From Rhodococcus oxybenzonivorans (GTDB lineage Bacteria > Actinomycetota > Actinomycetes > Mycobacteriales > Mycobacteriaceae): 64,000 nucleotides of DNA. The number at the start of each line of letters is the position of its first letter. Position 1 is the first letter of the stretch. The stretch covers positions 372,001-436,000 of the forward strand of contig NZ_CP021355.1 in NCBI RefSeq assembly GCF_003130705.1, read 5' to 3'. The translations under genes were made by a program, and so were the position numbers. The notes under the pieces are model-generated. The model ran no database searches. It saw nothing but the letters and a program-made list of their open reading frames with translations, and had not been told where the DNA came from. Shown here one piece after another: positions 27,956-36,891 of this stretch.

Positions 27956-29653
27956 ATGAACACGTCTACCACTTCCCCGTCGGTTGTCGAGACATCCTCG
28001 TCCGACGACGGTACGGCCCCTACCCACTACGACACGGTGGTGATCGGGGCGGGATTCGGCGGCCTACGGATGCTGCACGAGGCGCGCAAGTTAGGCCTGT
28101 CGGTCAAGGTGCTCGAGGCCGGCTCCGACGTCGGCGGGACCTGGTACTGGAACCGCTACCCCGGCGCACGTACCGATACCGAGGCCTGGGCCTACATCAT
28201 GAGCTTCTCCGAGGAACTCAAGACCGACTGGGTGTGGTCGGAACGCTACCCCGCACAAGCTGAGGTGGAACGGTACCTGAAGTACGTGACCGAACGTTTC
28301 GACATGCGCCGCGACATTCAGTTCCACACTCGGGTCACTTCCGCGGTATACGACGAGGCAGCGAATCTGTGGACGATCATCACCGAAGCGGGCCAGTCGT
28401 TCACCTGCACCTACTTCGTCAGCGCCAGTGGTGTGCTCAGTGCCCCCCTGGACCCGCCGTTCCCTGGACTGGACTCTTTCACTGGTCAGTGGTACCAGAC
28501 ATCGCGTTGGCCGAAGGAGCCGGTGGACTTCACCGGCAAACGAGTCGCGGTGGTCGGGACCGGGGCGACCGCAGTCCAGGTGATCCCGGAGGTGGCGAGC
28601 ACCGCAGCCCAACTCACGGTGTTTCAGCGCACCCCGAACTACGTCATCCCGGGCCGCAATCACGCGATCTCCGAGGGGCAGCAAGCTGAGGCCCAACGTG
28701 ACCACAGCGAGATCGGCCGGAAGTGCCGTGAGCAGGTGTTCGCGTTTCCGATGAACGCTGCTGGGCGCACCATGGACGACGTCACTCCCGAACAGGCGCA
28801 GACGATTCTCGAGGCCGGCTGGGAGATCGGCGGATTCCGATTCGTCTTCGAAACATTCGATGACCTTTTCATCAGCGAGGAATCCAACGAGACCGCCGCG
28901 GAATTCATCCGCAACAAGATTCGCACCATCGTTCAGGACCCTGAGACCGCTGAGCTGCTGTGCCCGTCCTACCCGCTGTTCTCCAAACGGCCGCCGCTGG
29001 GGCACTTCTTCTACGAAACCATGAACCGGGAGAACGTCAACCTCGTCGACGTCAGCGACAACCCCATCCAGGAGGTAACGCCACACGGAATGCGTACGGG
29101 CACCGATGAGTACGAGTTCGACGTCATCATCTTCGCGCTCGGTTTCGATGCCGGCACCGGCGCGCTGGCGAGTATCGATGTGCGCGGCACCGGCGGGCAG
29201 ACGCTCACCGAGAAATGGGCGGACGGCCCGAGAACCTACTTGGGTATCGGTGTGGACGGGTTCCCGAACATGTTCATGATCTCCGGTCCGCAGTCGCCGA
29301 TCGCGAACATCCCGGTGATCGTCGACAACACCGTCGGCTGGATCGGTCGGCTCATCACGCATATGCGCGACAACGGATACGACCGGATGGAGTCGACAGC
29401 CGAGGCCTGCGCTCAGTGGCAAGAGATGTGCAACGCGGTGCTGGATGCCACGGTCCTGGCCAACGAGGACGTGGGATCCTACTTCTTCGGCGCGAATGTT
29501 CCGGGCAAACCGCGCGCCTCCATATTCTTCTTCGGTGGCGCTCCCGGATACTTTCAGCAATGCCAGGAGGTCGCCGACAACGACTTCAAGGGCATCGATT
29601 TCAGCACGACTCCAAGCGTCGGCTCCGCGAACGAACAAGCGCAGATGGCCTGA
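27956..29653 (+). CDS. Type I Baeyer-Villiger monooxygenase (flavin-dependent)
   Basis: 565 residues. FAD-binding GAGFGG (residues 31-36) and NADPH-binding GTGATA (about residues 201-206) flank the BVMO fingerprint. The fingerprint reads FTGQWYQTSRWP (175-186): the consensus FxGxxxHxxxW has Gln181 instead of the conserved His. Overall identity pattern (DVGGTWYWNRYPGAR, FQRTPNYVIPGRN) is that of cyclohexanone/acetone monooxygenases, which insert oxygen next to a ketone carbonyl to make an ester or lactone using NADPH and O2. The N-terminal 25 residues are a Ser/Thr-rich extension. The esterase gene 200 bases downstream would hydrolyse the product, as in acetone and cyclic ketone pathways. Exact substrate unknown. 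Confidence 0.9.
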   Translation: MNTSTTSPSVVETSSSDDGTAPTHYDTVVIGAGFGGLRMLHEARKLGLSVKVLEAGSDVGGTWYWNRYPGARTDTEAWAYIMSFSEELKTDWVWSERYPAQAEVERYLKYVTERFDMRRDIQFHTRVTSAVYDEAANLWTIITEAGQSFTCTYFVSASGVLSAPLDPPFPGLDSFTGQWYQTSRWPKEPVDFTGKRVAVVGTGATAVQVIPEVASTAAQLTVFQRTPNYVIPGRNHAISEGQQAEAQRDHSEIGRKCREQVFAFPMNAAGRTMDDVTPEQAQTILEAGWEIGGFRFVFETFDDLFISEESNETAAEFIRNKIRTIVQDPETAELLCPSYPLFSKRPPLGHFFYETMNRENVNLVDVSDNPIQEVTPHGMRTGTDEYEFDVIIFALGFDAGTGALASIDVRGTGGQTLTEKWADGPRTYLGIGVDGFPNMFMISGPQSPIANIPVIVDNTVGWIGRLITHMRDNGYDRMESTAEACAQWQEMCNAVLDATVLANEDVGSYFFGANVPGKPRASIFFFGGAPGYFQQCQEVADNDFKGIDFSTTPSVGSANEQAQMA

Positions 29654-29854
29654 CGAAGGCAAGTAGCAGATTCGACGGCACGGCTCGACGAGGATCGCGT
29701 CGGCGAGCAGCATCGCTGCCGGGTCGCCACAGGAACTCGCCCCGCAGGGCTCAGGCTGAACCGGGCGGAGACGAGGACCGTGCCGAGAAGCTGACCTAAG
29801 CACGACACCCAAACCGGCCCACAACGGTGCCGGTCCGCAAGACACGGAGGAATC

Positions 29855-30796
29855 ATGCCCCTTACAGCTCAGAACGCCGAGTTTCTGCAGTCGCTTGCCG
29901 ACGCTGGAGCCCAGCCGTTCCACACGATGGAGCCGGTTCAGTGTCGGCAGGCCTTCGACGCACTGCTCCTGAGTATGCCGGCCACGACCGCTACCGTCGC
30001 AGATATCTCCGACTCCACAATTCCGGGGCCGGGCGGAGACCTTGCGGTTCGCGTCTACACCCCTGACGGTCCTGGCCCGTTCCCTGCGCTGCTTTACCTG
30101 CATGGTGGGGGCTGGGTGATCGGAAGTCTGGACGCCAACAACAACCTCTGCACCGAGCTCAGCGCCCGGGCAGAGGCAGTGGTGATCGCTGTCGATTACC
30201 GCAAAGCGCCTGAGGCAAAGTTTCCCGCCGGAAGTGACGACTGCATGGAGGCTCTTCGCTGGATCGCAGGCAACGCACAGCAGCTCAATATCGACCCCGC
30301 ACGCATCGCCGTGGGCGGAGACAGTGCAGGCGCCAATCTTTCGGCGGTAACGGCGCAGCGGACGCGGGACGAGGGGGGGCCCCGGCTGTGCGGTCAACTC
30401 CTCTTCTACCCGATGGTCAGGCTCGCGGGCGGACCGACTGCCTCCATGTTGGCCAATGCTGAGGGGCCGCTGCTCTCGCGCACGGACATCGAATACTTCG
30501 TCAACCATTACGTCGGAAAGGGAGTCGAAGCACGGCATCCCTACTGCTCGCCGTTGTTGGCAGATTCATTCGCGGATCTGGCGCCCGCGCTCGTACAAAC
30601 CGCTGAGTTCGACCCCCTGCTCGACGACGGTGAGGACTACGCCAGAGCCTTGAAGGATGCTGGCAATGACGTCGTCCTTACACGTTACGACGGTGCATTT
30701 CACGGGATGCTCTGTTTCCCGACAGCTCTGGACCAAAGTAAAGAAATGCTAGCTGAGGCAATCGACTGGCTCCGTAAACGCTTCGCAGACAACTGA
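29855..30796 (+). CDS. HSL-family esterase/lipase (alpha/beta hydrolase)
   Basis: 313 residues; ATG preceded by GGAGGAATC. The oxyanion motif HGGGW (about residue 86), the nucleophile GDSAGAN (about residues 156-162), and a late Asp (EFDPLLDDGEDY) and His (DGAFHGM) complete the hormone-sensitive-lipase triad. Placed behind the Baeyer-Villiger enzyme, it most likely cleaves the ester or lactone formed there into acid and alcohol, which the downstream dehydrogenases and CoA ligase could process. No signal peptide is seen, so it is cytoplasmic. Confidence 0.9.
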   Translation: MPLTAQNAEFLQSLADAGAQPFHTMEPVQCRQAFDALLLSMPATTATVADISDSTIPGPGGDLAVRVYTPDGPGPFPALLYLHGGGWVIGSLDANNNLCTELSARAEAVVIAVDYRKAPEAKFPAGSDDCMEALRWIAGNAQQLNIDPARIAVGGDSAGANLSAVTAQRTRDEGGPRLCGQLLFYPMVRLAGGPTASMLANAEGPLLSRTDIEYFVNHYVGKGVEARHPYCSPLLADSFADLAPALVQTAEFDPLLDDGEDYARALKDAGNDVVLTRYDGAFHGMLCFPTALDQSKEMLAEAIDWLRKRFADN

Positions 30797-30828
30797 ACCA
30801 CAAGCTAATCGAAAGAAGACATATTCAA

Positions 30829-30921
30829 ATGCGTAGACTCGAAGGAAAAGTCGCGGTCGTCACCGGCAGCGCACGGGGTATCGGCGCGGGATGCGCGGAG
30901 CGCCTCACGGCCGAGGTCTGA
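30829..30921 (+). pseudogene. Short-chain dehydrogenase N-terminal remnant
   Basis: Thirty codons, MRRLEGKVAVVTGSARGIGA and about ten more, encode the first beta strand and the TGxxxGIG cofactor loop of an SDR, then stop. A normal SDR is about 250 residues, and the catalytic YxxxK part is gone. The ribosome site GAAAGAAG is still in place, suggesting a recent deletion. DNA up to 31100 contains no further SDR sequence. Confidence 0.8.
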
Positions 30922-31113
30922 TCGGCCACGGGCAGGTGTGGCTGGAGGTGAGGTCGAGCTCGAGATCGCACCCGACCAACGGCGCATCTACATGTCGCTG
31001 CAGGTCGTGACGCACAGGCGGACGCGACTATCGAGACCACCGCAGACTGGCTCGAGCCACCTAAACCGCCATTGCGGTTGAACGACCTACTCACCCATAA
31101 AAGGTAAGGAAGC

Positions 31114-31605
31114 ATGATGAAATACCACCACATCGCGGTCTTTGTCAGTGACGCGGACGAGTCGCTCAAGCTCTACCGGGATGTACTCGGGTTCAAGGTT
31201 GTCGTCGATACGACTCTTCCGGACCACCCGGAGGGCCCGTTCTTCGACCAGCAAACCTTGGACGATATCTTCAAGGTTAAGGACGCGAAGTCGCGCATGG
31301 TGCTACTGACACCGCCCGAGGCGGACGGTACCTTCCTCGAGTTTCAGCAGCCGATCAATCCGCCGGTCGAGCGCAAGCCGAGGGAGACGCTCAGGTACGG
31401 CCACACCGGAATCTCCGAGCTGGGCTTCGAAGTCACCGACATCGACGACTGGTTCAAGAAGATCAAGAACGCAGGCTACGAGACGCAGACTGACTATGTG
31501 TGGGAGGCAGGAGGTATCGTACGCTCGTTCCTTTTCTATGACCCTGACGGCAACATGGTGCAGATCTGCGAGAACCTAGTCGACCTGAAGGAAGCCCTCG
31601 CCTAA
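31114..31605 (+). CDS. VOC-superfamily protein (glyoxalase/dioxygenase fold)
   Basis: 163 residues in one bidomain: KYHHIAVFVSDADESLKLYRDVLGF at the N-terminus and HTGISELGFEVTDIDDWFKKI with FYDPDGNMVQICEN at the C-terminus give the two beta-alpha-beta-beta-beta halves of a vicinal oxygen chelate protein. Metal ligands are likely the early His and the late Glu. Lactoylglutathione lyases, epimerases (methylmalonyl-CoA epimerase-like) and dioxygenases share this fold, so the reaction cannot be named. AAGGAAGC precedes the double ATG. Confidence 0.8.
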   Translation: MMKYHHIAVFVSDADESLKLYRDVLGFKVVVDTTLPDHPEGPFFDQQTLDDIFKVKDAKSRMVLLTPPEADGTFLEFQQPINPPVERKPRETLRYGHTGISELGFEVTDIDDWFKKIKNAGYETQTDYVWEAGGIVRSFLFYDPDGNMVQICENLVDLKEALA

Positions 31606-32084
31606 AGGACATTCCGTGGCGCACACCGGTGTGGACTTGACTGAGGATGCGACACATCCGACCCCTTCTTCCCACGTATGCGGCGTACGACTCGCCCCAT
31701 GCCGGGCTCAGTGGTCCTGCCCCTGTCGCCATGCACGTCCCACTCTGGCCCGGTCGTCGTGTCGACGACCGGGCGAGAAAGGTCATGGGGGACAGTATCT
31801 TTCGGGGCAGATTCGGTTCAGACCCCGAAAGAATTGAGCGATTTACCAGCCACGATGCTCCCGTTGCCGGCGAGCGGCTGTTCCCCGGGAGATAGAAGCA
31901 TGCCAGGTTTTGCTCCCCAGGGGATGACGCTCTCATCACGTCCGGGCAGTAGAACTGTGATCACCCCCACTCGCTGACGAAGACACCGATCCCTAGTTCC
32001 GCTCGGAGACCGGTCTTGGGATGTACGCCCACCTCGTCCGATGCAGCCTCACACCCGGTGAAGCTGCGCACCCGAAGGAGATGA
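31606..32084. other. Intergenic region, possible truncated ORF
   Basis: A frame starting with GTG at 31616 (MAHTGVDLTEDATHPTP...) has AAGGACA at good distance behind the VOC gene but shows no family features after about 15 residues and ends at 31837. It may be another deleted gene start. GAAGGAG at 32074-32080 is the ribosome site of the aldehyde dehydrogenase. Confidence 0.4.
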
Positions 32085-33545
32085 ATGTTGTCTACCGAAG
32101 CACCTGTCCTCGCCCTCCCGACAGAATTCCCGATGACGATCGGCGGCCGGTCGGTGACCGTGCAGGACACGGCGCCGGTGTACAACCCGGCGACCACCGA
32201 GGTGATTGCCCACGTGCCCGTTGCGAGCTCTGACCAACTCGACGAGGCCGTCGCAGCCGCTCAGGCCGCGTTCCCCGAATGGTCGGCCACACCGCTCGCC
32301 GAACGCCAGGCCGTCGTCTCGGCGATCGGTGATCGGCTCGAAGCACACGCCGAAGAGTTCTTGGCACTGCTGACTGCCGAGCAGGGCAAGCCGCGTCCGA
32401 TGGCCGAATGGGAGGTCTACGGTTCGATCGCATGGTTCCGCGAAATTGCGAAGCAGTCCTTGCCCGAGGAGGTCCTCGAGGACACCGCGGACCGTCTGGT
32501 GATCAGCCGGCACACGCCGCTCGGGGTAGTTGGTGCCATCGTGCCGTGGAACTTCCCGATCCTGCTGGCGGTGTGGAAGATCGCCCCCGCCCTGGTGGCC
32601 GGGAACACCATCATCGTCAAGCCGTCCCCCTTCACCCCCCTGTGTGACCTCAAGCTCGTCGAGCTGGTGCAGGATCTGCTTCCCGCAGGTGTGCTGAGTG
32701 CGGTCAGCGGTGACGACGAACTCGGCAAGTGGATCACGGCGCACCCGGGCATCGCGAAGATCGCGTTCACCGGCAGCACCGAAACGGGCAAGCATGTAAT
32801 GCGTTCCGCTGCCGGCACTCTCAAACGAGTCACTCTCGAGCTCGGCGGTAACGATCCGGCGATCGTCCTCCCGGACGTCGACCCGGCGAAGGTCGCCCCC
32901 CAAATTTTCTGGGCGGCGTTCCAGAACAATGCCCAGTTCTGCAACGCTGCCAAGCGCATCTACATCCATGACGATGTCTACGAGGCCGTGCGTGATGAGC
33001 TGGTCGCGTACGCGCGAACCGTGGTCGTGGGCGACGGCGCCGACGCAGAGACCCAGTTGGGTCCGATTCAGAACCTGCCCCAGCTGCAGAAGGTGCAGGA
33101 GTACTTCGACGACTGCACCGCCAACGGTTACACCTTCGCCCTCGGCGGACAGATCGACTCGGACGCCGACGGCTGGTTCGTCCCGGTCACCCTCGTCGAC
33201 AACCCGCCGGAGGACTCCCGCCTGGTCGTCGAGGAACCCTTCGGTCCGATCCTTCCGCTGCTGCGCTGGAGGGAAGAAAGCGATGTCATCGCCCGGGCCA
33301 ACAACACCGTCTGGGGCCTGGGTGCCACCGTCTGGGGTGAGGATCTCGAGGCGATCGATCGGATCGGCCGCCAGCTCGAGGCCGGCACCGTGTGGCTCAA
33401 CGAAGTCCACCAGTACTCCCCGCATCAGGTCTTCGGCGGACACAAGCAGTCCGGCATCGGCGCCGAGAACTCCCTGCACGGACTCGCCGAATACACCAAC
33501 CACCAGACCATCACTCTGAACAAGGTCCCCGGCGCGGTCTCGTAA
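32085..33545 (+). CDS. NAD(P)-dependent aldehyde dehydrogenase
   Basis: 486 residues. Classical ALDH elements: PWNFPILLAVWK (about residues 156-167), the cofactor loop FTGSTETGK (about 227-235), the general base in LELGGND (about 252-258) and the nucleophile in NAQFCNAAKR (about 283-292, normally GQxC). The lack of Gly-Gln before Cys (AQFC) is a minor variant. It oxidises aldehydes to acids, presumably those released by the alcohol dehydrogenase encoded next, and supplies the acid for the CoA ligase. Unlike the microcompartment enzyme at 47.9-49.3 kb this is a non-acylating type. Confidence 0.92.
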   Translation: MLSTEAPVLALPTEFPMTIGGRSVTVQDTAPVYNPATTEVIAHVPVASSDQLDEAVAAAQAAFPEWSATPLAERQAVVSAIGDRLEAHAEEFLALLTAEQGKPRPMAEWEVYGSIAWFREIAKQSLPEEVLEDTADRLVISRHTPLGVVGAIVPWNFPILLAVWKIAPALVAGNTIIVKPSPFTPLCDLKLVELVQDLLPAGVLSAVSGDDELGKWITAHPGIAKIAFTGSTETGKHVMRSAAGTLKRVTLELGGNDPAIVLPDVDPAKVAPQIFWAAFQNNAQFCNAAKRIYIHDDVYEAVRDELVAYARTVVVGDGADAETQLGPIQNLPQLQKVQEYFDDCTANGYTFALGGQIDSDADGWFVPVTLVDNPPEDSRLVVEEPFGPILPLLRWREESDVIARANNTVWGLGATVWGEDLEAIDRIGRQLEAGTVWLNEVHQYSPHQVFGGHKQSGIGAENSLHGLAEYTNHQTITLNKVPGAVS

Positions 33546-33589
33546 GACCATCCGCGCCCTGACCGTCTTTCGAACAGGAAAGTGCAACT

Positions 33590-34720
33590 ATGAAGACCAC
33601 AGCAGCCGTCCTGCGCTCGGCGCAGGAGCCGTTGTCGCTCGAGGAGCTCGATATCGGCGAGTTGCGCCCACGCGAGGTCTTGGTGCGGATCGTCGGCTCC
33701 GGTATCTGCCACACCGACCTCGGGGTGATCGCGACCGCGGAGGCCGACGCGGCCCCGATTGTGCTCGGTCACGAGGGATCCGGAGTCGTCACCGCGGTCG
33801 GTTCAGCGGTCGACAGCGTCGAGCCCGGCGACCACGTGGTGCTCTCGTACAACTTCTGCGCCGAGTGCGACAACTGCGCACGTTCACTTCCGATGCACTG
33901 CCGGGACTTCGTCCCACTGAACCTGGTCGGTGCACGCCTGGACGGCTCGAGTGTCCTCAGTTCCGGAGGTGAGCAGGTACGCGGACACTTCTTCGGACAG
34001 TCCGCGTGGGCGACCTACGCCGTGGCCAACGAGCAGAACTGCGTCCGCGTCGCCCGCAATCTGCCGCTCGAGTTGCTCGCCCCCCTCGGGTGCGGCATCC
34101 AGACGGGCGCCGGGGCGGTGCTCAATACTCTTCACCCGGAGGAGGGGTCGTCGATCGCGATCTTCGGGACCGGATCGGTGGGGCTCGCCGCCCTGCTGGG
34201 CGCGGTGGTCGCCGGCTGCGGCACAATCATCGCCGTCGACATCCAGCCCACCCGCCTGGCGAAGGCCACCGAGCTCGGTGCCACCCACACCATCAACTCC
34301 GCCGAGGAAGACGTGGTCGACCGGATCCGCGAGATCACCGGCGGTGTCGGAGCGCAGTATTCGGTCGACTGCATCGGCCTGGCGAACGTCGTTCGCAGCG
34401 CACTGGAATGTCTGCAGTCGCCGGGGGTCTGTGCCACCGTCGGATTCCAGGGCATCCCGAACGAGATTTCCTTCGACCAGGGGCACCTGCTGTTCGGGCG
34501 CAGTCTGATCGGCGTCATCGAGGGCGATGCCATCCCGCAGGAGTTCGTCACCCGCATGATCGACCTCTATCAGGCCGGCAAGTTCCCCTTCACCGAGCTG
34601 ATCGACACCTTCGAGTTCGATCAGATCAACGAGGCGATCGACGCCGTCCACCACGGGAAGGTCACCAAAGCGGTCCTGACTTTCGGCGACCGCGGCGTCC
34701 ACGGAGATTCCGGTGAGTAG
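33590..34720 (+). CDS. Zinc-dependent alcohol dehydrogenase (aryl/allyl-alcohol type)
   Basis: 376 residues. Catalytic zinc ligands are visible in GSGICHTDL and GHEGSG; the structural zinc loop is FCAECDNCARSLPMHC (four Cys). The Rossmann motif is GTGSVGLAAL. The longer class resembles aryl-alcohol dehydrogenases (XylB-like). The last bases overlap the start of the next gene by eight, so ADH and CoA ligase are coupled. Together with the ALDH upstream it forms a three-step alcohol to acyl-CoA route. Confidence 0.9.
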   Translation: MKTTAAVLRSAQEPLSLEELDIGELRPREVLVRIVGSGICHTDLGVIATAEADAAPIVLGHEGSGVVTAVGSAVDSVEPGDHVVLSYNFCAECDNCARSLPMHCRDFVPLNLVGARLDGSSVLSSGGEQVRGHFFGQSAWATYAVANEQNCVRVARNLPLELLAPLGCGIQTGAGAVLNTLHPEEGSSIAIFGTGSVGLAALLGAVVAGCGTIIAVDIQPTRLAKATELGATHTINSAEEDVVDRIREITGGVGAQYSVDCIGLANVVRSALECLQSPGVCATVGFQGIPNEISFDQGHLLFGRSLIGVIEGDAIPQEFVTRMIDLYQAGKFPFTELIDTFEFDQINEAIDAVHHGKVTKAVLTFGDRGVHGDSGE

Positions 34721-36305
34721 GCGCAGCGCAGCGTCCCAGCCCTCGGTGGGGCCGGGCGAGATCCTGCCCTACGCCGCCGCACGGCATCCGGACAAAATCG
34801 CCCTCGTCGTCGGACACACCAGACTGACCTACCGCGACCTCGACAGAATGTCGGATGCCGTCGCCGTAGCCCTTCGTACCCGGGGGATCGGCGCCGGCGG
34901 AGTGTGCTCGCTGTATGGGCAGAACAGCTGGGAGTGGATTGTCGCCTACCACGGCATCCTGAAGGCAGGAGCTGTCGTCAACCCGGTCAATGTCATGCTC
35001 ACCGGCCCCGAGCTGGCCTTCGTCCTCACCGACTGCGGGTCCGGCGCCCTGTTCACCGGCGGCGCCCAGGCCGCCACCGTCGAGAGCATCCTTGCCGAGG
35101 TTCCCTCGCTGGAGACGGTGTGCCAATTCGGTGACCTGGATGACTCGGCTTCCGTGACCGGCGCGATTTCCTTCGCCGATTTGCTCGCCGCCGCGGCGAG
35201 CGAGCCGCTGGACTCCCGCCCGCGACCACAGCCCGAGGACCTGTGCAGCATCGGCTACACCTCGGGCACGACGGGGCACCCGAAGGGGGCCATGCAGTCC
35301 CAACAATCCGTGCTCCTCAACTGCGCCCTGACCGCCACCATGCACGGCCGCACCACCGACGACATTGTGGTCACCGCCCTGCCGGGCGCACACGTCTACG
35401 GCAACGTCGCCATCAACAGCACGTTCCTGGCCGGAGGCACGGTGATCCTGATGGAACGGTTCACCCCGGGTGAGGCGCTGCGCCTGATCGAAGGCGAACA
35501 CGCGACTCTGTTCGAGGGGGTGCCCGCGATGTACTCGATGATGCTTGCGGACCCAGGCTTCGACACCGCAGATCTGTCCACCTTGCGAGCCGCCACCATC
35601 GGCGGCCAGACGTTCGCTCCGGAACTGCTCGCGCGGTGGCAGAAGCGGGCACCCGTCCCGGTCCTCGAGCTGTGGGGGATGACCGAGCTGTCCGGACTCG
35701 GCACGACCCACGCGGTCCACGCACCCCCGGTGCCCGGTTCGATCGGAGTGGCGCTCCCCGGCCTCGAGGTCAGGATCGGCCCGATCGACGGCACGAGCGG
35801 CGAGGTTCCCATCGGTGAGCATGGTGAGCTACTCGTTCGCGGCCCGCTGGTGACGCTCGGCTACTACGGTCGCCCGGACGCCACTGCGGAGGCGATCACC
35901 GACGACGGGTGGCTGCACACCGGCGACGTCGCCTACGTCGACCACACCGGGCATTTCTTCATCGTGGACCGGCTCAAGGACATGATCGTCACCGCCGGAT
36001 ACAACGTGTACCCGGCGGAGATCGAACGCGTCATCGGCGCCCACCCGGACGTCGCGCTGGTCGCTGTCGGAGGCCGGCCCGACCCGGTCAAGGGCGAGGT
36101 CGCCGTCGCGTATGTCGTCCCTGCACCGCAGGCGCAGCTCCAGCCGGAAGACATCATCGAGCATTGCCGCGGTCAGCTGGCCGCCTACAAACGACCACGC
36201 GAGGTCGTCTTCGTCGATGCCCTGCCGACAACCTCGTCGGGCAAGCTCATGCGCCGCAAGCTTGGGGAACTCGACGGTGACCGAGGCATTGTCCGCGCGA
36301 GATAA
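34713..36305 (+). CDS. Acyl-CoA ligase (ANL superfamily)
   Basis: 530 residues from GTG 34713. Contains the P-loop-like YTSGTTGHPKGA (A3 motif, about residues 183-194), the A5 region LWGMTEL, the hinge motif GWLHTGDVAYVDHTGHFFIVDRLKDMI, the A8-type GYNVYP and the C-terminal catalytic lysine in TTSSGKLMRRKL. It adenylates a carboxylic acid and transfers it to CoA. A short- to medium-chain or branched acid produced by the preceding oxidation steps is likely. The gene ends 130 bases before the phosphotransfer cassette. Confidence 0.9.
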   Translation: MSRRSAASQPSVGPGEILPYAAARHPDKIALVVGHTRLTYRDLDRMSDAVAVALRTRGIGAGGVCSLYGQNSWEWIVAYHGILKAGAVVNPVNVMLTGPELAFVLTDCGSGALFTGGAQAATVESILAEVPSLETVCQFGDLDDSASVTGAISFADLLAAAASEPLDSRPRPQPEDLCSIGYTSGTTGHPKGAMQSQQSVLLNCALTATMHGRTTDDIVVTALPGAHVYGNVAINSTFLAGGTVILMERFTPGEALRLIEGEHATLFEGVPAMYSMMLADPGFDTADLSTLRAATIGGQTFAPELLARWQKRAPVPVLELWGMTELSGLGTTHAVHAPPVPGSIGVALPGLEVRIGPIDGTSGEVPIGEHGELLVRGPLVTLGYYGRPDATAEAITDDGWLHTGDVAYVDHTGHFFIVDRLKDMIVTAGYNVYPAEIERVIGAHPDVALVAVGGRPDPVKGEVAVAYVVPAPQAQLQPEDIIEHCRGQLAAYKRPREVVFVDALPTTSSGKLMRRKLGELDGDRGIVRAR

Positions 36306-36433
36306 CGGGCACACAGAAAGCTATCCACAGCCCCCATACGGCGGTCCCATCATGACGGGCATTGTGATTAACGCAACACAGCAAGTTCGACGTGATCGAG
36401 GACACGAAACTCGATTCGATCAAAGGAGTACCA

Positions 36434-36850
36434 ATGCAGGTTGTAGCCGAAGGGTTCAATGCCTTCGAGACGCAGAAGAGCCCGAAGGGTGAGGTCAAGT
36501 TCCTGGGCTCGCCCAAGGACGTGATCGAGGTCGTGCGGTCCGGGAAGTTGCAGGACTACATCCTGCTCGTTCGCGGTGGCACGACGACCTTCCTGACCCC
36601 GGCATTGAGCATGGGTGCTTCCGGCGTCATCACGATGTCGGGTGCGCCCGAGTCCCACCTCGGCATCCTTTCGCGTGAGTTCCAGATCCCCTGTGTGATG
36701 ACCGCGTACCTGACCTCGAGCGAGTCCCGCTACGCCGTGGGCAACACCGACGACGCGCACTTCGAGGAGATCGCCGACACGCTGGTCGGCAAGACCGTCC
36801 AGTTGCACTGCGATGACGCCGAGGTCGGTCGCGTCAGCATCGTCAGCTGA
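36434..36850 (+). CDS. Stand-alone phosphohistidine swivelling-domain-like protein
   Basis: 138 residues; ATG 36434 has AAAGGAG six bases before it. The segment ILLVRGGTTTFLTPALSMGA, followed by TMSGAPESHLGILSREFQIP, matches the PEP-utilising mobile domain pattern (TxGGxxSHxAIxAR): Ser74-His75 occupy the phosphohistidine position, although the preceding Gly-Gly is Gly-Ala-Pro. Normally this domain is built into PPDK or PEP synthase; here it is alone while the PPDK homologue three genes downstream has its own. It may be a phosphocarrier or a regulatory relative. No separate family name is known to me. Confidence 0.65.
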   Translation: MQVVAEGFNAFETQKSPKGEVKFLGSPKDVIEVVRSGKLQDYILLVRGGTTTFLTPALSMGASGVITMSGAPESHLGILSREFQIPCVMTAYLTSSESRYAVGNTDDAHFEEIADTLVGKTVQLHCDDAEVGRVSIVS

Positions 36851-36891
36851 TCGTTTCCGACCACACCATGGGCAGAGAGGAACAACCCAAC

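Noticed and set aside
28091..30538. Minus-strand frame of about 815 residues opposite the BVMO and esterase genes
   Set aside because: Same G+C shadow effect; no motifs, and the opposing genes have clear catalytic signatures.
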